From: Gnetum montanum
Taxonomy: Eukaryota; Streptophyta; Gnetopsida; Gnetales; Gnetaceae
Assembly: GCA_015680685.1 (NCBI GenBank)
Contig: MNCI01028423.1
Location: 44,492-106,916 of the forward strand
DNA length: 62,425 bases
Reading direction: 5' to 3'
In this document: positions 1-11,729 of the stretch, piece after piece
Position numbering within the stretch: the first letter of the stretch is position 1
Layout of the letters: every line of letters starts with the position of its first letter
Position numbers and translations under genes: made by a program
The notes under the pieces: generated by a model
What the model was told of the DNA's origin: nothing
Seen by the model: the letters and a program-made list of their open reading frames with translations, nothing else
Database searches by the model: none

Positions 1-3000
1 TATATTTGAAATTTTTATTATTATAATAATAGTATTTTCTTTGTTGATTATTATTATTTCTTACTATGTGCTAATGCTCGATGCCTCTTGTAAAGGACAT
101 GTTGGAAGATGGTGGTGCATCATTACTAGTATTTTATATTTATTTATTTGTTTATTATATATTATATATTATTCTAAGATTTTAGAATAAACTAATAATA
201 TGGTAAAAATGCATGTTAAATATTTAAATGGGGTTTATTCTAATTATTTTCTTATTTTGTCTTAGGCATTAGGATCCTAGTCTTAGGCGATGTAGATTAA
301 TTCTAGTAATTCTTGGTAACATGAACCCATGGACATAGCTACTTATGGACCATTTGAACCATATGAATACATGTGATTGAATCATAGAATTAGATTATTA
401 TTCTTAGAATTTACCGAAAATCTATTTTATGCCTATAAATACTTAGAAAGAGTGGCTCTCTTGGTATTACTTGTGCATCTTTGTCTCTCTATCTCTTTTG
501 ATCATAGATGTGAATAGAAGATCTCTTGAAGTTTTCTAGATCTAAACCTATTCTTTCTTAGTGAAGTTATGCTCTTATTCAATCTCTTAAATTAGAGAAA
601 ATGTTCCTTCTTTCATCAATTTTTTACTAAAGCTCAACCATTTACGCTTTGAATTATTCTTTTGCTATTATAACTTTTTTTTTGATATTCTAATTTTTGT
701 AAATAATTATATTTTGCATTTTCTTCTTCTCTTATATTTTTTAACATCTTGCATTATCATCTTTCCTTAGTAGTGTGTTATGTGAAGTGGCATGACATGT
801 GTAGAGTTTTAAAAATCGGTAATATTTGAGAGTGATAACTAACAAATAATTAAGTATGTATGGTTGTGTTAAAGTATTAGAAAGCTAGGAGGAAATAATT
901 AGGATATTGATATTGGTTGATTGATCATGATAGTTGAATTCAGAGTTGGGCCATCAACTTAGAGATAATGTAGTTAGTACTAATAGGGTTTCATTAACTA
1001 ACATAATTTTCAAGGAGGAAACTGGTATGGAAATGACTGGTCAATCATCTAGATTAATCTTAGAGTTATACCCTCAATCTAATAGCAATATAGATAATAT
1101 CTGACCTTCTCTAGGGTGGTAGTTAGGAGCTAGGACCTAGGGTAACTATAGGGTTGATACTATTCATAAATGTAATCTAACATTTTGACATTCATAAGGG
1201 TTGGTCTAGAGATGTGACATTTGACAATATTTGTAGCCTGATGTATGGTTTCCTCATATTAATTTTATTTTCCATGTCATTGTAGGAGGTAGATTTATTT
1301 TTTATGTTGTTGAGTCCTGTAGTATGTGGGTCCATGTCTTCAAGTCTTCATTGAATGTATGACATGACATTAATTTGTATTTTAAAAATGATAGGAAAGG
1401 AGAAGTGAAAGAAAATTTGAATATGGATTCTCCAATGAAATATGTTGTGCATCTCACCCTTGGAACTAGCCAAGGTCCCATGTTATCATNCATGTTGTGC
1501 ATCTCACCCTTGGAACTAGCCAAGGTCCCATGTTATCATATCTCTTATGTTGGGATCACATGAAAAATGTAGATAACACATCCACATGAGTTGGGACCAT
1601 AAGTATCCTCTTTTTATGATTTAGTGGATGATTATATGGGTTATTTACAATCATGCTTAGGATTAAGTGTGATTCTAAGAACCTTGTCACATGTATATTT
1701 ATTTTATGTATGAACTCCCCTCAAACTTGAGACATTCTAAGAAAACTATATTGATGTAAGATTAAATCTTGAAGCAATAAAAGAAGAGAAGTATTTTCCT
1801 TCATATCACTGTCTTATTATCTCATTTTAAATGTTTCATCTATTTCAATTAAATTTCATTATATCATTGGTTTATTAATTTTAACATTATTCCAATTGCA
1901 TACTGATAAATCATCTAAATTTATCAACTATGATATTGTAGGCCAATCGATAATGTTGTAGATATGATGTAGCTAGGCTTGGTCATGCTTACAAATATCA
2001 ACTAGCCATCATAACAAATACCAATTTTTGGTCAATACTTTATCAAAACTCTTGTAGTTTATTTTTGCAAAGTTAGAAATAGTTGTAAGTTCTCACAATA
2101 TAATTATAAATAGTTGTATAATATCTTTATTTGAGTGAAGTATACCTATACACACTTCATGAATAGAAATAAAGATTGAGATTGTTCATAACAATTGTAA
2201 TATTTTACTTAGATTTACTTTTAATTTTCATTTAATTTTACCTTTTATTTACATTTTCATGACATTTACATTTCTAATGTACGATAGTAAATTTTTGGAA
2301 TAAGTACGATTGGATTCAAGTGAAAAAAATAATTATTTGGTAACATAGTAGGAACTTTGTTAGGTTCATCCTATAGTAAGTTGCTCGATAATCTTAGTAG
2401 TGGTTATACTAGCCTAGGACATGTATGACAAGCCAAGGTCATATGCTTATTAATGTTAGGCTAGCTTAGCATCCTATCTTCATTGTTTCTTAGTCAATAT
2501 ATTTGACATTTAATATTTAAATTGTTATGTTTTAATTTAACACCATAATAGCCAAACAATACTAGTATATCATGTGCCTTGCTATGAGTTAAACCATATA
2601 GTTTGACTACTACTATCTCTAGTAAGAAGACAATGATTATGAATTTCATATTAACTAGATATATTCTATTTTTATCTATTCACAAATTATGATTTGGACT
2701 AACATGTATTATTATGACTTATATGATTAGGATTGGAAACTCTCATTGCTTATTGTTAGTGTTGTTGCTAGGGATAATGTCAACATTATATCTAGTGGAT
2801 ATCATATAAGTTCATTGTATTAACATTTTATGATCTATCTTTTAGGAGATATAATATTTTTCAATACTTACTTAATTCTTTAGTGATTAAACATGAATTC
2901 GATATACAAAGTGATTTTTTCACCTACTAATGATACTAATGAAAGTAATGGTAGAAATTATGTTAAAAGAATTAGACTGGGCTAATACAAATAAGGATTT
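1..3000. other. AT-rich region without recognisable gene
   Basis: I found no coding sequence here that I could relate to a family. The open frames are short, and the longest pair spans an assembly join at 1490. Two stretches look promoter- or LTR-like: around 425-480 a TATA-like 'gcctataaata' is followed by a CT-rich leader, and around 2100-2180 'attataaatag' is followed by an AATAAA-type signal (2166). Neither has a primer-binding site, polypurine tract or paired repeat nearby that would prove an LTR. The region is best read as old, decayed repeat DNA. Confidence 0.5.
1442..1539 (+). repeat. 48-bp exact duplication flanking a single N
   Basis: Bases 1442-1489 and 1492-1539 are identical over 48 bases and are separated only by the N at 1490 and one C. 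Exact identity directly across a gap base is typical of two contigs abutted without merging their overlap. The second copy is therefore probably an assembly artefact rather than a biological tandem repeat. Confidence 0.85.
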
Positions 3001-3033
3001 CCTATGCTTATACTAATCAATATTATCTAGATT

Positions 3034-3830
3034 TCATCTTCTTTTATCATCAAGATGAACAATTTCATTTTTAATGAAGTCCACTAGGGATACTCTAAGC
3101 AACGAGACTTGTAATTCAAGAGGTAAAACAACTTCAAATCCATAAACTAGGCTATATGGGGTTACACTAGTTGTAGTTTGAAAGATAGTTTGATAAACCC
3201 AAAGTGCATGGAAAAGCTGCTCATGCCACTTGCATATGCTATTATTTTGCATGTTTTAAAGTAAGTTTATGATGGCTTTTTTTCTAGCTTCAGCTTGTCC
3301 ATTGGCTTGAGGGTAGTACGGTGATGAAGAGGAATGCTTGATGCCTAGTTCTTAAGAAAAGGTTTGCATTTCTTGGCTACTAAATTATGGCATATTCTCT
3401 ATGAATATGGTCATAAGTATGTTAAACAAGCTACTATGTTACCAAGCATGAATCTATAGAATTGTTGAGATGTTGTCTTGCTTATGAGAATAGCTTCAAC
3501 CCACTTTGTAAAAGTATTTAGTTGCAGTGATAATGAAGCTATGCCCTATAGAATACTTAGGTGTTATAGGTCCAATAATGTCAAGTCCCCACTGTTGTAA
3601 TGGCCAAGTTATCTTAGTAGTGTGTAACTCAATTGGTGGCACATGTATCAAGTTTCTATGCCATGGATAGGTGTCACAAGTTTTAACCTTCTATAGGTAG
3701 TTGCTTTCCATATAGGGCTAGTAATAGCCTAGTCATATAATTTTAGTAGCCATGGCCCTAGGTCCTATATGTCCCCACATACACCCTCATGAACTTATTC
3801 AAGGATTGTGTAGGCTTTAGTTTTGTCCAA
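3034..3830 (-). pseudogene. Integrase remnant of element E (Tat-like)
   Basis: The best-preserved piece is 3034-3252 and shows the integrase C-terminal block 'WHEQLFHALWVYQT...TPYSLVYGFEVVLPLE', close in pattern to Tat-clade integrases. Upstream on the minus strand (about 3480-3680) a degenerate stretch reads like the start of the core, with 'HVPPIELH' and 'WGLDIIGPI', the latter holding the first catalytic Asp. Frames are broken between these pieces, and I could not place the complete D,D,E triad. The product would have joined element cDNA to host DNA. Confidence 0.75.
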
Positions 3831-4398
3831 GCATATTAATAGTACAACATCATAGGATTTTTGATACAATGTGTTATTGCCTATGATGACATACTATTTT
3901 GATCATTTACATACAATATCTTTTTGAGAAGTGATTAGGCCTTGTGGAGATTCATCATGCATTAGGTAAAACTTGATATCATTATACCACTCCTTTTGAG
4001 TAGTGGTGTTGACAAAGGCTATAGAATCATCTTTAGTGTTCTACAATGGGAATAACATAGTTCATGGTCAAGGAGGGTAATTTTCTAAACACAACATGCA
4101 TCACACTTAGGGCTAGGTTCATAGTGGTATCACCTAATGTGTTCTCAGTTTGAGGTATGTGTTGGATACCAATGTCTATAAATTGTTACATTAATTTCAC
4201 ACCTAGGTCACAATACGTTTGTAAGTATTTGGATTTACGTGTGTAAACCTTGATTACTTGGTTAACCACAAGTTGTAAATCATCTTGAATCATTAGGAAT
4301 TTGTTTCCTAGGTCACAAGCTACGATCATCTCCTTGATCAATCCTTTATAATCTACCATGTTGTTGGTACATAGGAATTCAAAATGGTAGGTGAAGGA

Positions 4399-4788
4399 TT
4401 AGATTTCACTAGAAGGTGATGTTATGATGGTAGTAGCATTGGCCCCATGGGTGGTTGAAGCTTTGTCAAAGTGTATAATTGCCTCATAGTCCTTGGGAAC
4501 TTCACTAACATTGTTGACATGCTTATTAGAAAATTCAATTTCAATGGCTACATGGTCTTCTACTGGGGAAATGGTAAGTTGTATGGCTATAGCTTGACCT
4601 TTTGTTGAGGCTTGGGAGATGTAATGTAGATCAAACTTGGCTATTATGGATTTCCAATAGGCTATAAGATTACTCTCATAGATATTGGTTATTGTGGCTC
4701 TAAGCATGTTATCTTGGCGAATGATATTGACTTGGTTCCTAAAGAGGTAGTATCTCCCTTCTTCAATGAGAAGACTAGAGCTAGGCAA
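4399..4788 (-). pseudogene. RNase H region remnant of element E
   Basis: This 129-residue open stretch carries the motif run 'AYWKSIIAKFDLHYISQAS' followed by 'KGQAIAIQL'. It corresponds to the end of the RT-linked RNase H and the linker in Tat-type polyproteins, where the usual pattern is W..L..FD..Y....IKGQA.ADHL. It is separated from the RT frame (4859-5960) by stops and lies upstream of the integrase piece, in the expected order. A second, archaeal-type RNase H known in the Tat clade may be represented by the acidic tail, but I cannot show its active-site residues. Confidence 0.65.
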
Positions 4789-4858
4789 TACTTCTTTACT
4801 TCAATGTATCAGGCCTAATAGGTAATCAATGTATGGCTTAGATAGTATACAGGTAGTT

Positions 4859-5960
4859 CTACTCCATTATCTCATTTCTGATAGAGTAGAGAGGCAATGG
4901 ACATGTCAAAGATAACAAGATAGATGTAAAAAGGTTTATCCTTTTGTAGGGGATAGATTGTGGATAGTTGTGCCAACTCTTTCTTAAGGTTTTAAAAGGC
5001 TTCTTGGCACTTAGCCATCCACTTATAGTTAACTCCTTTCTTAAGCAAGTGTTGCATGGGTTGTAACTTATCCATAAGTCTTGCGATGGACCTACAAATA
5101 AATTATAATCTACCTTGCAGTCCCTAAAGATCCTTAAGGTTAGATGGTATTGACAAGTGGATATGACATTAACCGTATTAGGATCAACATGTATTCTTGC
5201 TTCAAATACTATAAAGTCAAGAATCTTACTAGATTTGACATAAAAGACCCACTTCTTGGGATTAAGCCTAAGCTCATATTTGAGGCTAAGTTCATGCACA
5301 TGGTCACTAGCAATTTTGGATTTAACAACTATATCATCCACATAGTCATTAAGAAATCCTAGCATATAATCACTAAAGATATATGTCATGGCTTGTTGAT
5401 AAGTGGTGTTTGCATTCTTAAGACCAAAGGACATCATGGTGTAACAAAAGGTTCTCCAAGAGGTCATGAAGGTCATACAAAGTTGATGCTTTGGGTTATT
5501 CCTAACTTGGTTATATCTTGAGAACCCATCCATGATGGATAACAAGGCATGTATGGTTGTAGTATCGATAAGTTGGTTAATACTAGGCAAAGGAAAATAA
5601 TCTTTTATGATTGCTTTATTTAGATCTTTAAAATAAATACATATACGTATACTCCTATTTTTCTTAGGGACTACCACTATGTTGGACACCCATTCCACAT
5701 AATCGATAGCTCAAATGAAACTAGCTTGATATAGTTTCATGATCTCATCCTGAATTGCCAACACTAAATCTAGTCTAATCTTATGAACCTTTTGCTTAAA
5801 TATCTTGATACTAGGGATGAGTATGATGTTATGTTGTACTAGGCATGGGTCAAGACCTAGCAAATCTTCATATGACTAGGTAAAGAACTTAATTTTTTCC
5901 TAGAGGACTTTGTTGATGTCTTGAACTTGTTGAGATTCTAGTGAGGAACTTAGTTTTAGT
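4859..5960 (-). pseudogene. Reverse transcriptase remnant of element E
   Basis: The open part (4859-5698, 279 residues) begins just inside the RT fingers with 'EWVSNIVVVPKKNRSIRICI' and 'DLNKA', and continues through 'MDGFSRYNQV' and 'MSFGLKNA' to the catalytic box 'YVDD'. Then comes the connection region. Upstream, beyond an in-frame TGA near 5710, the N-terminal RT part can still be read ('LLGLDPCLVQHN', 'AIQDEIMKLYQASF') to about 5960. The polymerase would copy the element RNA. Tat-like membership follows from the surrounding integrase. Several residues differ from consensus, so activity is not expected. Confidence 0.8.
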
Positions 5961-6023
5961 GTTTTCTCCTTACCACTATGTGTCATAATAGGAACCTCAA
6001 TGAGAGAGCCCTTAATAATGTTT

Positions 6024-6024
6024 N
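6024..6024. other. Single-N assembly join
   Basis: One N separates the element E coding remnant from non-coding, repeat-rich DNA. There is no sequence overlap on the two sides. The abrupt change of content suggests that the adjacency of 6023 and 6025 should not be trusted. Confidence 0.7.
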
Positions 6025-6819
6025 TCCATACTTTAGTCTTGCATATCAACCATAAGCACATTAAGCAACACTTGTATGATAAAATGATTAAATAATGCTA
6101 AAATAATGTAAAATGCTCTAGTGCTAATGCATGAATAAGCTAAAGCGGGTTACATCAATGATCAAATAAGAGCATAATAGGTAGATGAAGAAAAATAAGG
6201 TCAAATAACTACTAAATAAGATCAAATAAAGGCCAAATGATGGTCGAAGGATGGTCAAGCACCATTACAGGATGTGGAAAAGGGATAGAACATGGTCAAC
6301 AAGGACTATAGGGGATAGGATAAGGTAGATGATGTAAATCAAAGGTCAAAGAACATTAAATCAAGCCAAATGATGACAAATGAGGCCATATGGATTTCAA
6401 ATGATGGTCAAACCTCATTAAATGATGTTCTAGAGAGTCAAATAAGGTCACAATGATGTCCAATTGTGTTAACTAGTATCACACCAAGTTAACCAAGGTT
6501 AAATGATATAAAATGATAGTAACATTTGGTGGAACAAGGCCTAAATGATAAGGAAATATTAAAAATAAAGCCAAATGGCATCACATGATAAGGCAACGAG
6601 GATTAATTAAGCACAACATGGATGAATTAAGTCAGAACATAATGAAATAAGGTGAAACTAGTTAAGGTGGATAACATGGGGTAAAACATGATCAATATGG
6701 ATAATTTAGGATTAGATTTTTCTAGTTTTAGGCCTTAGTGATCCATGGTATGAGGCCACAAGGTTGTCAAGCGAGTATGGGCACATGGGGAGGTTGTTTT
6801 GAGGATTTTTAAGGTTAAA
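6025..6819. repeat. Degenerate short repeats of the GGTCAAATGATG type
   Basis: From about 6180 to 6700 the sequence is dominated by imperfect copies of 'ggtcaaatgatg', 'gccaaatgatg' and 'aataaggtcaaa'. There is no open reading frame of note. It looks like decayed simple or tandem repeat DNA of the kind seen in the non-coding parts of large LTR elements. Confidence 0.5.
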
Positions 6820-8600
6820 ATAAGACTTCTCTTAGCATCCACATTGGCTAGCATGGATGGGGTAAGCTCAAGCATTTATAGGATTAAAATTTGACTTCAT
6901 AGGTTCATTATGATCATTTTAAAGGTCTTTATGGTCTATTTTGACAACACAATGGACTAGGGATGAAGGTTTAACAATTTTGACATCATTTTGATCCTCT
7001 TGAAGGTACAAATGTCACCCAAAACTTCCATCCACATTGGATTATGTTGGTTAGCATGGCCCTAGCATGGTTCCATGGAAAAATTGAATTTATAGAATTT
7101 CAAGATCAAAATTTGTGTTCTATTTGCTTTCCTAGGTACTATAGGGACATCAGGATTATGAATTGGTCATTTGGAAGTGAAAAGATGCTACCAAAAGTGG
7201 GTTTTAGGACCTTACCCTCCAAAGCCATGCTAGCTAGCATGGTTGGAGGTGTGCTTAGCATGGATAGATAGAATTTGTACTTTTGGTAGTCAAAATAGAG
7301 CCAAATTGTAGTAGGCTTTAAGGTTTCAAGATGCTAGGATTTCCTAACTAGGTTTTTGGCTATTTGGAGTGAGATAATGTTGATAATATCACTCATAAAC
7401 TCTAACTATCCTAGAGCCATGCTAGCTAGTGTGGCTTTGGGACTCCCTAGCATAGTTGCATATGATCCTTGAATTTTGATGAGTTTTTATCTCAAATTAA
7501 CCAAGTCTTCAAGTTCCTAGGGTTGTTGATGTTCATGGCAAGGGTTTAAGCTTGAAATTCTAAAGTTTGAAGGCTGTTTGAGTCTTAATATGATCATACC
7601 CCCTTGGACTATGTTGGCCAACATAGTCCTAGCATGGATAGTGGGGAGGTATGATAAATATTTACTAATTTTAACTCAATTTCAATGGTTTTATGGTTTC
7701 TAAAGTCTTTGACAAGTTTATTGGCTTCTCGAGTCAAATTCTAGGCCATTTGAAGTGTTTTGGTACTAATAAAACTGATATAGAACTTCAACCATGCTAG
7801 AGTCACATTGGCTAGTTTGGCTTTGGCCCTTCTCAACATGGTTACACCTAGATTTTTACTTCTGATAGGTTTTGGTGATGAATCAATCAAGTTCTTGGGT
7901 TCCCTTGGTCACTAGAGATCATGATTAGGGTTTTTGGCTTAGATTTATCAATTTTAATGCTTTTTTTGGGTGTTTACATGATCATCCCCCCTTGGACTAC
8001 ATTGGCTAGTGTAGTCCCAACATGGATGATGGGGTGGGATGGGTTTTGACCATTTTCTATATAGTTTCTAGGGTTTGGGAGTCTCTAGAGGCTTTGACAA
8101 GATTCTAAGATTAGGAGGGTGAGATATGAGGTTGATTTGACACATGTATGTCCCCTTATGGATTTTTCATAAAGCATCCACATTGGACCCACATTTACCA
8201 GTGCATGGCTAGGGGGTTTGAGATAAAATTCAACTTGTTTTGGCTTGATTTTTAGTGTCTCAAGGTTATTGGAGATTCTGAGAAGGTGTAAAGGTCACGA
8301 TATGTCAAATTGATGGTTATTTTTACTATTTGGTAATGAAAACCTTATCAACCATACTAGGGCCATGTTGGCTAGTGTGGCTAGGATGCCCCAAATGTGT
8401 TTCACCCAAAATAAGTGATTCTTGATACATTTTATTAGGTTTCAGGAGCTTTGGAGTTGCTAGAAGATTCTTTTAGAATGTAGTGTTTGGAGTGATCATC
8501 CTTGAGTTGATTTTGGGCTTATTTAATGGTGGAAAGTACCATCCCCCTTGGAGTAATTTTGGTCAATGTGGTTGGACTTTTAGCCATCATTGTTATCCAA
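6820..8600 (+). repeat. Tandem array, about 378-bp unit with two related half-units
   Basis: A marker built on 'cattggctagcatgg' or 'catgttggctagtgtgg' recurs near 6833, 7033, 7208, 7410, 7609, 7788, 7988, 8166, 8345 and 8540. Alternate copies are more alike: one type is 'cccccttggactayrttggc' (7609, 7988, 8540), the other 'gccatgctagctagtgtggc' (7208, 7410, 7788, 8345). Spacing between alternate copies is mostly 375-380 bp, with half-units of about 175-200 bp. Text between markers also aligns, for example 'gttcctagggt' followed by 'gatcatmcccccttgga'. Copies are strongly diverged, so the array is old. Tandem arrays of this size occur in the 3' untranslated part of Tat/Ogre elements. Confidence 0.7.
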
Positions 8601-9387
8601 AATATTATGTTCTATTATGAATTTTTTCCTCTCTTGGGGTTTGTCACATTCCCATATTGTCATCCAATTTTCAAATTTGTTATGGGTTTTTAATGGCCTC
8701 ATTGTGTTGTGGATGTATGGCTAAGATTCATGATGGATCCACACTAGGTAGTGTGGGTTGGTTGGTTTTGTTAGTGTTTGAAGTTTGGGGTTCATTCAAG
8801 GATTTTTGGAGATTCAACCCTAGTGTAGATGGGGGTTTGGGTTGTGAATCCCATTGCATTGGAATTTTTCATGTTTTGTTTAGGAGGCACCTAGTGGGGC
8901 AAATCCAAATTTAAATTATCTTTTTATTTCACACTTTTCACCATCCTAGTGTGATTCAAAATTTCCCATTTTGCACTCTTAGTTCACTATGAGTTGAGTG
9001 AGTGAATTGGGCAAGGGCTTTTGATAGGGGGCACATAAGTGTAAAATGCATTTTTACTTGTCAATTTTACCAAAATCCATTCTCAAAATTATTTTCACAT
9101 ATGCACCACATAGGTTGAGATCTTCTCTAGTAATCTTAACATCCACTCCATTAATCCTTAGTGTTGCTTACTCATTCTCCATCAAGGAGTAGCATTGTTG
9201 CCAAGAGTTTGAAGAATTTTGAATGTTGTCTACATTGTTGATTAAGATGTCAAAGAAGAAGATGGCACAAGCAAGACACTGGTTTTAGAGGATGTAGATG
9301 CTGCTACAAAGGGGCTTTCCCACATTCCATAGCCTCTTCTGGGGGAAGGATCCTCCTCTGTGACTACCACGTACACAACTCCTAGCC
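8601..9387 (+). other. Unassigned region with a short exon-like stretch
   Basis: Most of this interval has no recognisable content. Around 9250-9385 the composition changes: an ATG at 9254 opens a lysine-rich start ('MSKKKMAQARHWF'), and another frame reads 'DVKEEDGTSKTLVLEDVDAA' before a TAG. Long T-rich, intron-like DNA follows. It could be a 5' exon of the degenerate locus whose other exons lie right of element A, but nothing proves the link. A G-run at about 9024-9029 ('gataggggg') resembles a polypurine tract, but no LTR follows that I can identify. Confidence 0.3.
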
Positions 9388-10078
9388 ATTTTTTCTTAAA
9401 CTTTTGTAGTTTTCTTGCTTAGAACTTAGGTGTTTTGGCTTGTGTAGGCTTTTATGTTGGATGATTGTTGTTTCACCAAAAATATTATGCTAGATTTAGG
9501 TCATCTTTACATTGTTGTAGCATTTTTTTTAGCTTTAAATTTTATCAGTGTTGAGTTATAAATTTTATTTGGCATTGTTTCTTGTGAATTTTGCTATTTT
9601 TCCTAGAAAATAATGCATCTTGTCTTATTTTTCTTGAAAAAAGAAATATTTTTCAACTTTTGAGGCCATAGAACAATAGTTCATCATGTAATGATTGAAA
9701 TGGTGGTTGAACCATTGATTTCTGACTCATGACTAATTTTCTTGAACATTTGTAGTTTTCTTGCTCAAAAACTAGGCATTTTGGCTTATGTAGGTTTGTA
9801 TGTTGTATGATTGTTGTTTTCATTAAAATCCTATGCTAGATTTAGGTCATATTTACATCATTGTAGCATTGTTTTGGATTTAAAGTTTGTTAGTGTTTAG
9901 TTATAAATTTTATTTGCTCCTTTTCGTGTGAATTCTATTGTTTTTGCTAAAAAATAACACATTTTTCTATTTTTTGTTAAGAAAATAGCTAGGAATTTTC
10001 AATTTTTGAGGTGATAGGGCTGTAGTGCATTCCTTAACTATCAAAATAGTGGTTGAACCATTTATTTCTAACTCATAG
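9388..10078 (+). repeat. 346-bp tandem duplication in T-rich DNA
   Basis: Two adjacent diverged copies (about 9388-9733 and 9734-10078) align over their whole length. The anchor 'tgtagttttcttgct' is at 9405 and 9751, giving a period of 346. Other shared anchors are 'atgctagatttaggtcat', 'agttataaattttattt' and 'ggttgaaccattratttct'. The copies are well diverged. No protein is encoded. The start of a third partial unit may be present after 10078. Confidence 0.8.
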
Positions 10079-11255
10079 ATAATGTTTTAGAAGTTTTTCA
10101 GTAAGCTAGTGCATGGTGGTTTTTTGGTTTTATGTTGTTTTCAATGCCACTTCCCAATTTTTATATGGAAACAACATGGAATTTTTGGTTTTTCGTGTTA
10201 TGGATTTTTTGTTTAATATTTATTGGTTAAATTCTCTATGAAATCATTGAATTCTTGTCTACTTTTAAATTTTTATGAATATTTTTGTAGACTAGTGCAT
10301 AGTGGAATTTTGGGTTTTCATTATTTTACCTCCTTGAAATTCGGCAATGTTGACATTGTGAGAAATGTTTTCAGCCAACATCCTAGCTTCTTGGAAATTC
10401 CTAGGGCTGTTAAGGAGGTTTTAACATCAATTTCAAAAATTTTAAAATTTTTTTCATATTTTTTCCATGCTTGTACTGTGGACATTTTCTATAATTTGTG
10501 TTTTTTATTCTTAAAATCTCATCAGAGTTTTGGATTGATTCTAAAATTTTTCTATGCTTGACATGGTAATTTTGGGTGGGATTTGTTGTTGATTTACATG
10601 TGTTTTTATTGTATAATATTAGAAAAATATTCTTGATACAGGTTTGCCATTTTTCATTCATGTGAACTACCATGTATAGTTGCAGTTTCAATTGCTGAAA
10701 CTACAAGCCTCCTAATTTGTATAGGCAACATTGGCCTCTTCTTGGTATTTTTGTGAAATGTTAAAAAAACTTCCTATGATCATTTTTTGTGTTGTATTTG
10801 GTTCCTAACAATGACTTTAATTTTTTAAAAATTTTAACTAGTCCCCCCTAGAGTTTTACTATTACTAATTTCATTGTTGACTAGGATTTCTTGTTAGAAT
10901 TTGGTCAAAGTTAAGTTGGAATTTTGTGACTATTATTGTGGGTTGTGTTTGGGTATCAAATAGTTTTCATGGTTTCAAAATTTTTTTTACACAAAATGTT
11001 TTGTAATTTTTATGTATATTTTCACCATGAAATTGCCATCGGTGTTAGTGGGCTACTTCGTTTTATTTAGTTTCTAGGTGCAAACTATTCATACTTTTGG
11101 TTATGCTTTGTATTAGTTCTAAGGATTGAAAACTATAAATTTGATTATTTATTTTAAGTGAGAACATTGAAATTAAGGTTGTAATAATTTTGGTTGTTTA
11201 ATAGTTATTCACTTTTAGTTATGATCATTCATGATTTTAATAGTTATTGTTAATG
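10079..11255. other. T-rich non-coding DNA left of element A
   Basis: The DNA is very T-rich on the plus strand, with long oligo-T runs and only incidental open frames on both strands. It has the texture of a plant intron or old LTR-element flank. I see no gene, LTR or RNA here. Confidence 0.5.
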
Positions 11256-11580
11256 GTCCAAGATGTGTATGAATGATTAAGGATGAATGCTCATCCCACT
11301 TAGGCTAGATTAGATTTTTCTTCCTATTTCCTATAGTTTACTCAAGTTATTTCTCATTGTCTTTAGGAGTAGCATAGTCTTAGAAATCACATCATACACC
11401 TCACTTTGAACTAAACCATACATGACAAAGCAAATACTAGTCTAGGTGGGAAGACAACGAACTACGATTAACATATAACTATCTAGGTGCCACAACTAGT
11501 CCATCTATAGAGTTTGATTGGATCGCACACACATGCTCATATTTGTATGGTTGAGCAGAGGGATACCTCATCACTCATCA
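11256..11580 (+). repeat. Truncated 5' LTR of element A
   Basis: About 325 bases match the last 326 bases of the 3' LTR (19606-19931), including 'cattgtctttaggagtagcatagtc' (quoted in part) and the end 'ctcatca'. To the left the similarity stops abruptly, so U3 and most of R are missing. The end is immediately followed by a primer site, which fixes the LTR boundary at 11580. Confidence 0.85.
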
Positions 11581-11581
11581 T

Positions 11582-11599
11582 TGGCACTGTTGCCGAGGC
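11582..11599 (+). promoter_or_regulatory. Primer-binding site of element A (tRNA-Asp type)
   Basis: The 18-mer 'tggcactgttgccgaggc' lies one base after the LTR end. It resembles the plant tRNA-Asp complement TGGCGCCGTTGCCGGGGA used by Athila-type elements, with a few C/T and G/A changes. Confidence 0.8.
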
Positions 11600-11729
11600 G
11601 GTGCTAGTTATCTAGATTAGTTATATCATACAAGATCACTGTAACAAAGTATTAATGATATTTCTTTTAGAAAAGAAATTAATTTCAATTACATCACACA
11701 CAATTTACAACAACGTCTTTCTCACAAAA

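Larger units (their letters stand above)
3034..6023 (-). mobile_element. Element E: Tat-like Ty3/gypsy pol fragment (degenerate)
   Basis: Read on the minus strand, this block gives in order a reverse transcriptase, an RNase H region and an integrase of the Tat/Ogre/Retand type, all with stops and frameshifts. The order RT-RNaseH-INT and the integrase end with 'WHEQLFHALWVYQT' and 'TPYSLVYG' point to Tat rather than Athila. No LTR, primer site or gag belonging to it was found. Its 5' side stops at the single N at 6024, so the join there may be artificial. It is a dead fragment, not an active element. Confidence 0.8.

Noticed and set aside
5144-5362. Plus-strand frame inside the RT of element E
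   Set aside because: It is the complement of the RT coding sequence, which carries clear motifs on the minus strand.
10223-10691. Overlapping frames on both strands
   Set aside because: T-rich DNA, peptides rich in F, L, K and N, no family resemblance.
11256-11262. CCAAG near the left end of A as a target duplication matching 19932-19936
   Set aside because: The left CCAAG aligns with LTR sequence itself (TTCAAG at about 19608), and the 5' LTR is truncated, so a true duplication is not expected there.
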